Shown here: piece by piece, positions 1-10,965 of the stretch
Layout of the letters: every line of letters begins with the position of its first letter
How positions within the stretch are numbered: the stretch's first letter is position 1
Origin: Trema orientale
Lineage: Eukaryota; Streptophyta; Magnoliopsida; Rosales; Cannabaceae
DNA length: 64,000 bases
NCBI GenBank assembly: GCA_002914845.1
Contig: JXTC01000173.1
Span: 433,464-497,463 of the forward strand
Reading direction: 5' to 3'
Translations under genes and position numbers: made by a program
The notes under the pieces: model-generated
What the model was told of the DNA's origin: nothing
The model's input: only the letters and a program-made list of their open reading frames with translations
Database searches by the model: none

Positions 1-283
1 CTTATAATGATAAACTCTAATTATTACGACTTAAAAGGGATATAAAAGTTGATAAAATGAAAAAGAGATATTCAAGTCTACTGAGACTAGCTTAGTAGAT
101 GAGGTAAGGTGGAAATTGGGTACTAAGTGGGGAGTATTAGATTGAAATTATATATGAATATATATTTCTATATTTTCTAATATTTTAAATAACTCATTTT
201 AGTATTTTTTTTTTTTGGTTTGTTACTAATTTTTTGCAGCTACCTTGTAGTCTGATTGAATTATTCGTCATTAATCTCTTTAG
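1..283. other. Upstream flank or intron of the HAK/KUP gene
   Basis: No start codon joins convincingly to the first transporter exon at 284. A T-rich stretch ending in AG at 282-283 looks like a splice acceptor, so this is probably intron. A GTAAGG at 104 could be the matching donor, and the short frame ending in GAG at 103 joins in phase with the exon. That frame is closed by a stop about 50 bases upstream, so any exon here would be very small. The true 5' end is unresolved. Confidence 0.4.
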
Positions 284-1173
284 GTTTCTGATAAATGGTG
301 GTTGACCTTACATCTTGCATATCAAAGCCTTGGCATAGTGTACGGTGATATTGGTACATCACCGTTGTACGTGCACTCGAGCACTTTGACGAGCAAGATC
401 AAGCACAACGATGACATCATAGGAGTTCTTTCATTGATTTTTTACACTATTACACTAGTGCCAATCCTCAAATATGTTTTCCTTGTCTTACATGCAACTG
501 ACAACAACAGTGACGGTAACATCTTTGCGCTCTTTATTTCGTTAAGGATTAATTATATTTTTATACGTCGTATTTTGACAGCTTGTTTAATTTATATTCT
601 GTATTTTTATAAATTCCAAAAATATTTAAATTTAACTACTTAAATATATTTTACTTTTTAACTGTTTGTTAAGTTTATTAAGTATGCATTCATGATATCC
701 AAAATTAAAATCCAAACTATATATTTAAGTTACTTTTTCTATTTTTTGATCATAATATCACTTAACTGAGAAACAGTGATTCATAAATATTTTGGGCATT
801 TCTTATAATTAGGAGGGACGTGTGCTTTATATTCTCTTATATGTCGGCATGCCGAGGTGGGATTAATGCCTACTGAACATGCCCAAGACAGAGATAGTTC
901 TCGGCTTAAGAATAAGGTATCAAGACTACGGTCTATGCTGGAGAATAGCAAGTCTGCCAAGCACTTCCTCCTGTTTGCCACCGTGCTTGGTGCTTCCTTG
1001 GTGATTGGTGATGGCATCCTCACTCCTTGCATCTCAGGTTTGTCAACTAATTTGCTCTTAACTTGTATTTTCTGAAATTTGATTTACTATAATGATGAAT
1101 CGTTTGTTCCAACCGATGGCAGTTATGTCGGCAGTTGGAGGTATTAAGAAATTCACACCTGGGATGACGCAAG

Positions 1174-2224
1174 GTACGAAATATCACCTATTTCTTGGTT
1201 AAACAAATTAAACGTTAAGTTAATTAAGTTTCTTTTTTCCTTTTCTTTTCTTTTTTTTTTTAAAACTGTAAATTTATATTTCAATTGCTTCAGCAACCAT
1301 GTTGTGGATATTTTTAGTTGATAATTTATGAAAACTTTGACATGCTTGATCTTACGTTGTATCTATATATGGCGCATATTCTGGAACATTATAAGCATGA
1401 CTGTCAATGTTGACCATGGAGGTAGCATTTTTCCAATACTATTCTGACTACTCTTTAATACTCCCTACCAATTATTGTCGAAATCATGGTCTTCGAAATC
1501 TAGATCATCATCAATGTATTGGAGGTAATAGCCTTGTTCATGTTATTACAGGCGTCGGCAGCTTTGTTCTGCCTCTTTTTTGCCATTTCCTCGGATCTAT
1601 CAGTGCTACTGAATTCAAAAGTCATCCAAATTTGGGCTTGGTTCTCCAGTTCTTTGCCTCTGTCCAAAATCAGTGGCTGTCGTGGCTACTGCTGCTTTTA
1701 TTGTTTTTCATTTACTCCTTTACCGTAGATTGATATCCATCCTTGCCTAATTATCCTACTCTTGCCAATTCCATTTATCTCAACGAGTTCTTTCTTTTGT
1801 TTTGGTATCCTTTTGCTTATCTCCTGTGGTGAAGCTTTCAAAAATATGTGGTGTGCCATGAGCTCATTTCAGTCCAGCTTCTGAAACTTCTTTAAGGATA
1901 TCAGATCGGAGCTTACATAAGGAAGAAATATCATAACTGGGAAAGTCAGGTCTTTGTCAGACCGAGGTTGAGCAGGAATGTCAACTCATGGAGGACTCGA
2001 TCTGTTTCACCAAGTTGAGTAAACCTTTAGGCTTTATCTGGAGTAACTCCAGAGTTAGTATGCTTAGTAACTTTACAGAGGAAGGGAATCTTAATACCAA
2101 TGTCCTACATTTTTGTTCATCAAAAGTAGCCATGGAGTCAAAATTTAGTTCATTTTTGTAGCAATTACTACATAGCAATTAGCTTGGCATCTAATGTTGT
2201 TTTCTATTTTCTTTTGTGCCATAG
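1174..2224 (+). other. Long intron of the HAK/KUP gene
   Basis: This 1051-base intron is bordered by CAAG|GTACG and CATAG|ATGC. It is much longer than the others in the gene and less AT-rich at 1400-2180. Two overlapping frames stay open across 1407-1733, one rich in Leu/Ser/Ala with hydrophobic stretches. I could not assign it to a family. It may be a captured gene fragment or an insertion; nothing else is supported. Confidence 0.4.
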
Positions 2225-3759
2225 ATGCTATTGCTTGGATATCGGTAACCATATTGGTTTGCTTATTTATCATTCAAAGATTCGGAACGGATAAAGTGGG
2301 CGACAGTTTTGCTCCGATAATTTGTATCTGGTTTTAAAAAAACTAATCGCTGGCATCGGACTCTACAACCTGATAATGTTTGATCCAACAGTTGTCAGGG
2401 CCATTAATCCTATGTACATCATTGATTACTTGCGGAGGAATAAAGTAGAAGCTTGGATTTCCCTTGGTGGCATTGTCCTAGCCATAACGGGTTTCAAATT
2501 CCTTCTCTTAGACTACTTTTATCTTGTTTCACTGAAACTTCATTGAAACCTTCTAATCATTGGGTAATTCTGTTAACCTTTTACAAATTCAGGAACCGAA
2601 GCTTTATATGCTGATGTAGGCCATTTTTCTGTTAGATCCATACAATTGAGCATGTGCTTCGTAACGTACCCATCGCTTATATTGGCCTACACTGGACAAG
2701 CCTCATTTCTCCGCAAAAACAACAATCTAGTGGCTGATACTTTCTACAAGTCTATTCCACAACCATTGTATTGGCCAATGTTTGCCATGGCTGTATTGGC
2801 AGCAATCATTGCTAGTCAAGCTATGATTTCAGGAACTTTCTCCATAATCCAACAATCCATGTCGATAGGGTGTTTTCCACCAGTGAAGGTCATTCATACA
2901 TCCTCAAAATACAAAGGACAAGTTTACATTCCAGAGGTAAACTATTTTCTCATGTTTGCTTGTGTGGCAGTTACTTTTGGTTTCAGGAGCACCACTGAGA
3001 TTGCAAATGCCTATGGTAAGTATTTATACGCTAATTTCTCATCATTTTCCTTGAAAATTCTAAAAAATTGTGTCATAGTATAAAGTTACAACTTTGAAGA
3101 CGTGGACAATATACTCTTGTCTAAACAGGGATCGCAATGATGTTCGTCATGATACTCACATCATTGTTCTTGCTGCTTATCATGGTGATGATATGGAAGA
3201 CCAACAAACTTATAATCATTAGTTATGTCTTCGTTATTGGCTCTTTGGAATTTCTGTATCTGAGCTCATGTACAAATTCAACCAAGGAGGATATCTTCCC
3301 CTGGCCTTGGCTTTGTTGATTATGACAGTGATGTTTATTTGGAATTACGTGCATAGGAGGAAATATTTTTTTGAGGTTCATCACAGAATTTCTCATGGGA
3401 ATATCAAGAAGATTATAGAAGCAGAAAACTTTTATAGAATTCCTGGCCTTGCCATGTTCTATTCGGAGCTATTTCATGGCATTCCACCTATCTTCAAGCA
3501 TTATGCAGAAATTTCTGCTTTGCACTCGGTTCTTATTTTGGTCTCCATTAAATCTTTAACTGTAAGTAAGGTTCTACCCGAAAGGCGTTTCCTGTTTCAT
3601 AGAGTAGAGCCCAGGGAGCTAAATATGTTTCGTTGCATAGTGAGACGTGGCTACATGGATAATCTTAATGAGCCTGAGCCACTTGAAAGGATGTTAATTG
3701 AGAAGCTTAAGGAATTTATAAGAGATTCTCACAGTGACTATGAAGCACAAGTTCATGAC

Positions 3760-3960
3760 AATGATAACGAACATAGCTCAGAAGCTGACGTGGTAATTGA
3801 GGAGAATGACGACGGAGAGTCAGAAGCTGACTTGATTTCCGAGAAGCATAACAACAGAGAGTCAGAAGGTGATGACTTGATTACTGAAGAAAATAACAGT
3901 GGGGACTCGGAAGATGGCTTGATTGTCAAGGAGCATAACAATGAGGTATTAGAGGGAGAG
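3760..3960 (+). repeat. Acidic in-frame repeat in the transporter C-terminal domain
   Basis: Between the FIRDS segment and the conserved ISRACQAGIVHLIGESEVV block, the frame carries about four degenerate units of 15-19 residues. Each has the pattern SE(A/G)D, then one or two hydrophobic residues, then I/V-x-E-x-NN. Units begin near SSEADVVIEEN, ESEADLISEKHNN, ESEGDDLITEENN and DSEDGLIVKEHNN. HAK proteins have a variable loop here, but usually without an obvious tandem repeat. The repeat stays in frame throughout, so it expanded while the gene was coding or without harming the frame. Confidence 0.75.
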
Positions 3961-4167
3961 ATTGAGATGATTAGTAGAGCATGCCAGGCTGGGATAGTTC
4001 ACTTGATTGGAGAGAGCGAAGTGGTTGCTGCTGAAGGAGCCGGGCTTTTCAAGAGACTACTAATCGATTTATACACTTTCTTGAAGAAAAATGCTAGGCA
4101 GACAGATGCACTGCTATATATTCCTCACAAGCGCCTGCTTAAAGTAGAAATGACTTACGAACTCTAG

Positions 4168-5853
4168 ATAAGTTAAGGGTCTTGCGTGAAGGTTTGATTC
4201 TAGCAAGATGCAATGGTTGTTGGACTTTTTCCCTTCTTATTTTTTTCATATGTCAGTTCTACCTCAAAATTATTATGCTGGGAACTATGAAAACTTGACT
4301 GACATATTCTCTATGTAATTTGACCATTTTATTAAAACGTTATAGTAGTTCCTTGACAATAGAACATGTGATCATTGGTGCTCTTTAATTGCTGCAATTT
4401 TATTGGAGTTATCAACATAGCACTGATGCATATGTCTACTATAATTAACCTATGTCTAATTGCTTGATTTGCCAAGTTATTTCTGGTTGTTTACATTCGT
4501 ATGTCTAAGTTGTATGTGTTCTATTGCTCTTAAGAGACCAAAGCCTATTGTTAATATATTTGCTCTGTAGTTAAAACTGAACTTTCACTTCACTAACAGG
4601 AAAACTTCCGTTGGATCGGGATTTTTATTATAGGTACGTCCATATATACCTAGAAGATCAAGGTCCTTGACTTTTCTTGACGAAGATTTTGGCTTAATAG
4701 ATTTGTACACCTTGATTACTTTAGTACTTAATGAAACTTAAAAAATACTTTATAATTATTTTTTTGGGTTAACTCCGAAAAATTAAAATTTTGGTAATTT
4801 ATGCTTTTTTAAGTCATTTTCAAAAAATATTTAAGTATTTGTCAACAAGATATTCGGTTTTGCAATTAACCTTTTTTACTTTTAATACAATTTTTACTTT
4901 TTTTTTTAAATGAAAATTTAAATATACTAATTATATAAAATTTTTCAAAAATTTATTAGTGTTAAACAAGTTTTTATTAAGTTCATGAAGGGTACTACCA
5001 TCTTTTTACTATTAAAATTAGTAAATTTGGCATCAGAGGTGCAAATTTATAAGAATTTCAATTGTCAATGTATTACTTGCAAAATTCGAAAGGTATGGTA
5101 TTAATTTAAAGTAGGTCAAAACTCACGATTTTTTTTTTTTTTTTTAATTTAGGCTTTCACTAGACAAACAAACTCTTTATCTAGATTCTATTGATTAGAC
5201 AATCTCGAATAAGCTCTCGGTATTAATCTATTAATGCATCAAGTTAAGATCAGCTAATCTAGGTAATCATCTCATAAGCTCAAAATCGATCTTTAACCTA
5301 GGCGTGCATATTCTTCATCATANTTTACACTTTATTTTAATAGATGTTCGTTTTTCTCTTCTTCTTTTTATAGATAAAATGTCCGAGTTTATGTATTTTT
5401 ATACTTATTATATCTACTTATATATTAGTATTAGTTTATGTACATACTACATTAGTCTTTTTACTAGATACATCATATTATACACTTGGTATATCCATTG
5501 ATATATCAATCATTTTACTACAGTACTTGAAAAATAATATTTACTTAAAATGAGCCTAAAATTCAGTTATTTTGTTATATAAGACTCTTTTTTGGCCTAA
5601 TCTCTGACTTCTTTTTTTGTTTTTCCTCTTTTTTCCTTCAAAATTTGTATAAAATTATTTAGAAATTATTTTTTAAAAATTAAATGATTGAAAATAATTG
5701 AAATGAAAAAAAAAAAGGAATATAGGTTCAGGCCGGAAAAAAAAATGGTCACGCCTTTACCTCTATCGACTATCTTGTGAACTCTATTTCGTCATCGATT
5801 TGGGTGTAACTTTGTAACTGCTTCTCTATTTTGTTTCTTTTTTTTTTTTTTTT
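4168..5853. other. Intergenic spacer, no gene seen
   Basis: The first 150-200 bases are the probable 3' UTR of the transporter gene. The rest is AT-rich with homopolymer runs and one uncalled base at 5323. The only open frame (5304-5501) reads as low-complexity Tyr/Ile/Phe and spans the uncalled base, so it is not supported as a gene. Confidence 0.7.
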
Positions 5854-6216
5854 GAGATAATATCAACTTTATATCTTATATTTTCACACTTTGTTCAATT
5901 TATATCTTGTGTTTTGGTCATTTTCAATATTGATCCTTAGATTTAAAATCTGTTACAAATTAATTTATACTCTGACACTAGTTTAGAACAGTTAATTTAC
6001 CAAAATGATTTAATAAACTTATTCTCGGATAAGTTTTCATACAGTTTATTTTTAATTTTTTAAACAGCATCTTGGTAAATTAACAGCTCTAAATTGGTAT
6101 CAGAGTATAAATTTATAATAGATTTCAAATTTAAGGATTAATATTGATAATAACCAAAATATAAGATATAATTTGAACAAAGTGTCAAAATATAAGGTAT
6201 AAAAATAATAATATCC
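5854..6216. mobile_element. Foldback MITE with long inverted arms
   Basis: The left arm starting GATAATATCAAC and the right end, read on the opposite strand as GATATTATT, form imperfect inverted arms of about 150-170 bases. Shared blocks in order include CTTATATTTT-CACTTTGTTCAA, TATTTTGGT, TCAATATT, TATACTCTGA and GTTAATTTACCAA. The arms flank a loop of a few tens of bases. It has no coding capacity. The proximal end of the 5-kb tandem duplication falls inside the right arm at 6181. Confidence 0.8.
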
Positions 6217-7070
6217 CTTTTTTAAAGCCTTTTTCTTTCTTATTTTATTTTATTTTAATTATTGTCAATAATTTAAACTCTTTATATTTTCATTAATTTT
6301 TTGTCTCATTTATGTTGTTTGAGTTTAAAGAGTCAAAGAGTCTTTTCCTACAAACTCTAACTTCAACATTAACCCTATATGTGAACATGGTGCAATTTGA
6401 TAGAAAAATACAAATTAAACGGTTACTTTTTATATAAGTGAAAAGTATAATTTTTTTTTCCCTAAAAAATTCAACGTCGTTTTATATATATTATTTCACA
6501 ATAATTATCATTACCTTATACTTTAGAAGAAAAAAAAAACTAATGATAATACCTTTATATAACATTTCTTCACTATTCCTTGTTATTTATCCCACAAATT
6601 TCACAGGTACAAGTTCAAATGATTTTTTATTTATTTATTTTTTTTGAAGTAACAAATTCAATGACTTAATAGTTCATGATAGATAAATGATAAATGCACT
6701 CTTTTTTTTTTGAATTTTTTTATTATGAATTTATACATAAATTGACTTAAGTAGGATTCGAACCCCTTCCCTCCCACATACTCACACAGACTCCCAAGAA
6801 TTATAAAGCAATTGAATGATAAATGCACTCTTTTCTATACTATTTTTCATACTCTCATAATTTCACTCTCTCACACATGTATTTTATTATCTAATTTTAG
6901 ATTTTAATAATATAACATATCTTAGTATAATCCATATATAAAGTAGTGAGATTGGAAAGTATAAAAAACAATGCATTTAATATTCCTCTATATAATAACA
7001 CAGGGCCAAATAAATCTATTTTATGAAGAAGAAATTACACATTTATTTATGAAATATTGGAAATTACTCT

Positions 7071-7918
7071 CGGCCTATTTGGTGCACCAGACAACACTAG
7101 TGACTGGACTATTTAGTCCTTGTCTCATGTTTGGTGCCACCACAGCCCATTGGATTAAATAGTCTTAGCCCAATTTAAGACCCCAAAAAATAGATAAAAT
7201 AAATGTATATAGAACTTGGGGCCAAATAAGCCAGGACTAAATAAGAGGGAGAGATTCAAGCTCAGTTCCTCTTTCTCTGTTTTCACGTTACTGCAACTTC
7301 TTCAAACTTGAAATTTTTAGCTTTTTGGCACTCTCCACCAGTCTACAATCGAAGAACTAGAAGATATTTCACATATCAAAACTTTTATTCTTTTTTTTTT
7401 CTGTTTATTTCTCTTCTTCTCGTAGATTTATTAAGTATGAGAGGAAAAACCCTTCTTAAATTTCTAAATAACCCAAAAATCATTGGTATAGAAAAATGAA
7501 CTTGGTTAGTTAATTTTTTTTAAGGGAAAAGAAATTTACTTAAAGATGATTTTGCTAGTATTCAAAATTGGAACTTGATGTTTTGTTTTCTGATATTTTT
7601 TTGAAGAAAAAAGAAAGATACCTGGAGAGCATTTTATTTTTGATTAAATATAAATAAAATATATAAATTTAATTTTGATGTATATGATTTTAAATTTAAA
7701 ATAAAAATAGTATCTAATATCATTTAAATAAATTTTTAGAAATTACAATTAATTATAGCCCTGTTCCAACCTATACCAACTCACGATTATTAATCCAACT
7801 CATTAGTCCAGTACAATACTGCACCAAACATAGTATAGTACTAATCAAAATCTAATCCAGTCCAACACAATCCAGTCTTAATTAATAGTTTAATCCAATT
7901 CTGCGCACCAAACGACCG
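7071..7918. mobile_element. Non-autonomous TIR DNA transposon, PIF/Harbinger-like
   Basis: The left end CGGCCTATTTGGTGCAC and the right end read in reverse complement, CGGTCGTTTGGTGCGC, form terminal inverted repeats. A second shared motif, ATGTTTGGTGC, lies further inside each end. The flanking TCT on both sides is a possible 3-base target duplication. The 848-base interior has no transposase. Superfamily is inferred from the TTTGGTGC-type TIR and short target duplication. Confidence 0.6.
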
Positions 7919-7939
7919 TCTCTATTTTAGATGGCAATG

Positions 7940-8115
7940 GACAGCAATCAACGAGATTCGCATTACAACCGAATCACATCAAAATGAACACAAACGGCAG
8001 CTAAAAGTGCAGGTTGGGCTGCTATCTCCTGCTTTCCTCTTGCTCCTCTGCTTTCCGTGCAGTTATTGACATATATACATATATACATATTAATACGTAT
8101 ATATAGTTGACCATA
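7940..8115 (+). repeat. Segment similar to the region upstream of the 30-kb gene
   Basis: About 150 bases starting at ACAACCGAATCACATCAAAA closely match 29425-29580, the sequence just 5' of the gene at 30118. The shared tract includes GGGCTGCTATCT, TGCTCCTCTGCTTTCC and a run of ATATATACATAT repeats. It starts immediately after the TIR transposon end. This is either a dispersed repeat or a copied promoter fragment. Confidence 0.75.
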
Positions 8116-8634
8116 AGTCACTGCTACACTGATCACTTGTTAACTAATTTTATGACACAAAACCATTGTGTTTGTGATAGTATGTCAAAAACGTTGTGAC
8201 TAATCGTCTAACTGTTTCAAATACTTCTTTTTTTGGGAAATTTAAATAAAATAGAAGAGAAAAAAAAGAGGCATTTTTAACCACAATAATCAGAATATGA
8301 ATATTATCTATCTCATACAAAAGTTACCCAACTACCTGCAACAACAAAATAACCATTTGAGGAAAAAAAAACATAGCTCATGTTTTTGTCTCGAAAAAGA
8401 AGAAAAAAGGCGAGATAAGGATCATAATTTGTAAAGCTCTTTTGTCTCTCCGAAAAATTCTTAGAAAAATCATAATTTGTTTTCAGAGAAGTCATGTCTC
8501 AAAAAACTCTTACAAAAGTCATTTTGTTCTAAAAAAAATTAGTGAGGTCCATGACTCCATTTTCCAAAACTCAGCTCCACGAAATGTACTCACCCTAAGT
8601 TTCTATTTTTCTTATGGAAAAATGACATTCTGTA

Positions 8635-9042
8635 CCAATTTTTGAAAAATAATACAAAAAATTCGATCTTCCCAAACTAATTATTTTTTCTTTATGACAT
8701 TAAGTGGCATTTTTCTAAATATTTAGATTATTGGAAACCAAGAAACTAATTTTGTTACTGGATATGGAGAAACCAATTTAGTTACCAAAAACTAATTTAG
8801 TTTCTTGCAACTAATAACTAGATCCCAAAGAAATAAATTTGATTAATATAAACCAGAAAACAAAAATGATTGAAAATAAGAGAAAAGTATTACTTAAAAC
8901 TAATTTGGTCTGTTGAAAACGAGAAACCAATTTAGTTGTTAGAAATCTTGTAATCAAAATATTTAGAAAAATGTAACTAATGTCGTGCGGAAAAATGATT
9001 ATTCTGGAAAGATTGTATTTTTGATAGTATTTTGAAAAATAT
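8635..9042. repeat. Foldback module, GGTTTC/GAAACC core (copy 1, first)
   Basis: The arm carrying ATTATTTTTTC, GACATTA and TTTTTCTAAATATTT recurs inverted at the other side as AAATATTTAGAAAAAT, TAATGTCG and AAAAATGATTATT. Arms are about 95 bases. The core contains repeated AAACCAA/ACTAATTT units in both orientations. The paired copy in the second duplication unit lies near 12690-13100. Confidence 0.75.
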
Positions 9043-9149
9043 AGGCATGAGTATCCAAATCCCTTTTTTTAAGCAATTATATGGTAAAATTCAAAAAAAA
9101 AAAATGAAAAATCTTGGATTTAAATTTTTTTTTTTGACAACATCTGGGA

Positions 9150-9445
9150 TTTATTTAGAAAAATAGCACTTTCAAAATAGTTTAAAATATTATTTTTGAC
9201 AAAATCATAAAGTACTAAAGATAGCGAGTAAGGTTACCTCTAATAACTCGATTGGTTACCTTAAGTAACCTGATTGGTTATCTCGAGTTCCTTTGAAAAG
9301 TATCAATAATAAAGAATAGTGGAATTTTTCTAACTATTTTTGAACAATAATAATTCTCTAAATAAACTTTTAAAAAGTGATATATTTCTAACTAAATAAG
9401 GATTTTTAATTTTTTAGACTTAGGGCATGGTTTTTTATGAGAAGC
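9150..9445. repeat. Foldback module, GGTTACC core (copy 1, first)
   Basis: The left arm ATTTAGAAAAATAGCACTTT is mirrored on the right as AAAAAGTGATATATTTCTAA. The core holds the near-palindrome GGTTACCTTAAGTAACC plus further GTTACCT and TCGAGT units. It is the same architecture as the neighbouring modules with a different core. Its duplicate lies near 13195-13460. Confidence 0.7.
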
Positions 9446-9519
9446 CTTTTTTCTTCTTATTATATATTATTGCGGAAATTTGAATTTATATGTTAAAGGT
9501 TTTTTAAAAAATTTAAAAA

Positions 9520-9760
9520 TCCTAGACTTATTTAGAAAAATATCACTTTTAAAAATATTTAAAAAAATAACAATTTTTACTAATTTATGAGTTAGTTAAG
9601 GTAGTTGGTCAAGTTACTTGAGATAATTAGACCAGTTACCTCAAGTAACCTGATTAGTTACCTCAAGTATCTTTAAAAGTTCCATTTTTGAAAAAATAGT
9701 ATTGTTCTAAATATTTTGAATAAGTGGTATTTTTCTAAATAAAGTCCGGGATTTTTCAAA
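9520..9760. repeat. Foldback module, GGTTACC core (copy 1, second)
   Basis: The left arm TTTAGAAAAATATCACTTTT and right arm AAGTGGTATTTTTCTAAAT are inverted copies. The core repeats CAAGTTACTTGAG, GTTACCTCAAGTAACC and related strings. It is followed by the phrase GGGATTTTTCAAAAATTC, which also appears next to other modules. Its duplicate lies near 13610-13830. Confidence 0.7.
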
Positions 9761-9804
9761 AATTCTAGCCCATCTGGGATTATTCAATGGGATTTGCACA
9801 CTTA

Positions 9805-10240
9805 TACCTAAGTTTTCAAAATTCAAAAATAATAGCAAAAATTCGACCTTCCTAAAATAATTATTTTTTCGTACCACTTTCAATGGAGTTTTTCTAAATA
9901 TTTTGATTACAAGAAACTAAAATGGTTTCTAATAGCAAAATTACTTTCTTAGTTTTAGTAACCAATTTGGTTTCTAGTTTCCAATAAACCAAATTAGTTT
10001 CATGTAACATTTTTCTCTAGTTGCCAAAATTCTTTTTTTTTTTTTTTCCAGTTTCCGATAATTAAATTAGTTTTTTTTGGGATCTGATTATTGGCTGCAA
10101 GGAACTAAATTAGTTTCAAATAACTAAATTGGTTTCTCGATTTCAATAAGCAAAATATTTAAAATGCTACTGAATGTCGTACGGGTAAATAATTATTTCG
10201 AAAATATCATATTTTTGGTATTATTTTTAAAAACGTCATA
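9805..10240. repeat. Foldback module, GGTTTC/GAAACC core (copy 1, second)
   Basis: The left arm includes ATTCGACCTTCC, AATTATTTTTTCGTAC and TTTTTCTAAATATTTTGAT. The right arm carries their inverse: AAATATTTAAAATGC, GTCGTACGG and AATAATTATTTCG. The core repeats GAAACTAA, GGTTTCTA and CCAATTTGG-like units. It is a diverged relative of the module at 8635. Its duplicate lies near 13880-14310. Confidence 0.7.
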
Positions 10241-10364
10241 CAAAGTGTCATTTTCTCTTTTTCAATTTTTTTCATATAGGCTTCTTACAAAATTTCAGGC
10301 CTAAAGTATCAAAAATTGAAAATTTCCAGATGGGCCGAATTTTTTTGAAAACTCTCGGATTGAT

Positions 10365-10640
10365 TTAGAAAAATATCACTTTTTAAAAGTTCTTGTAGAA
10401 AATAACACCTCTAATAAATACTGAGAAAAATATCACTTTTTTTTCTTCAAAATTGGTATTTTTCATGGTATTTAAGGTAACCAGTTGTGTTACTTGGGGT
10501 AACCAAATCTAGTTACTTGAATTAACTAATCAAGTAACCTCAAGTATCTCATCAATTAATTAAAAAGTGGTATTTTTCTAAATATTTTTAAATGTGATAT
10601 TCTTTCTAATTAAAATCTGTTTTTTTTCAAACAATTTCAA
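10365..10640. repeat. Foldback module, GGTAACC core (copy 1, third)
   Basis: The left arm TTTAGAAAAATATCACTTTT and right arm AAAAAGTGGTATTTTTCTAA face each other. Between them lie GGTAACCA, TTACTTGGGGTAACC and TCAAGTAACCTCAAG. Its duplicate lies near 14435-14680. Confidence 0.7.
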
Positions 10641-10734
10641 AAGAGTAGCACTTTTAGCTACAAAAATATATATATATATATATATTTACAAAAATATAGT
10701 GGGTTAAATTTTTTTTCCAATTCCCGTACAGTAT

Positions 10735-10965
10735 TTTTTTAGAAAAATACAACTTTTTCAGAAGTTTTTAGAAAAAATTATTTATAAAAATGGTTACTAG
10801 TTATCAGTATTTGAAAACTTGCTACTAGTTATCAGTTATAAATACATTTGGTTATTAGTTACCAGTGCTCAAAAACTGGAAACCGGTTATTTGTTACTAT
10901 TTTAAAAAATGATAATTTTCTAAAAAATTCTTTAAAAGTGATATTTTTCTAAAACATATATAGAA
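10735..10965. repeat. Foldback module, GTTACTAGTTATCAG core (copy 1)
   Basis: The left arm TTTTAGAAAAATACAACTTT and right arm AAAAGTGATATTTTTCTAAA are inverted relatives of the arms of the preceding modules. The core is different again: several direct copies of GTTACTAGTTATCAGT and GGTTATTAGTTACCAGT. Its duplicate lies near 14795-15020. Confidence 0.7.

Larger units (their letters stand above)
284..4167 (+). pseudogene. HAK/KUP/KT potassium transporter, frame-broken
   Basis: Plasma-membrane K+ uptake transporter family, closest in feel to the cluster I (HAK5-like) group. Exons read at 284-515, 813-1037, 1123-1173, 2225-2490, 2593-3015 and 3129-4167, all with GT..AG borders. Visible family signatures are [84 protein letters not shown] and the terminal PHKRLLKVEMTYEL. 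The frame is lost twice. Near 2331-2340 the exon runs TGG TTT TAA into a run of seven A, then resumes one frame over as LIAGIG. Near 3265 the frame of LEFLYLSS must shift to continue as MYKFNQGGY, consistent with one missing base. Everything else is well conserved, so it is a young pseudogene or carries sequencing errors; the A-run site is the likelier error. A charged repeat sits at 3760-3960. The N-terminal coding start is not resolved. Confidence 0.8.

Noticed and set aside
7308-7499. 63-codon frame present twice (also at 12053)
   Set aside because: It lies in a non-coding TIR element and is repeated only because the 5-kb unit is duplicated; no family features.
8442-8645. Frame repeated at 12494
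   Set aside because: Falls in the duplicated repeat block and the two copies diverge in frame, as expected of non-coding sequence.
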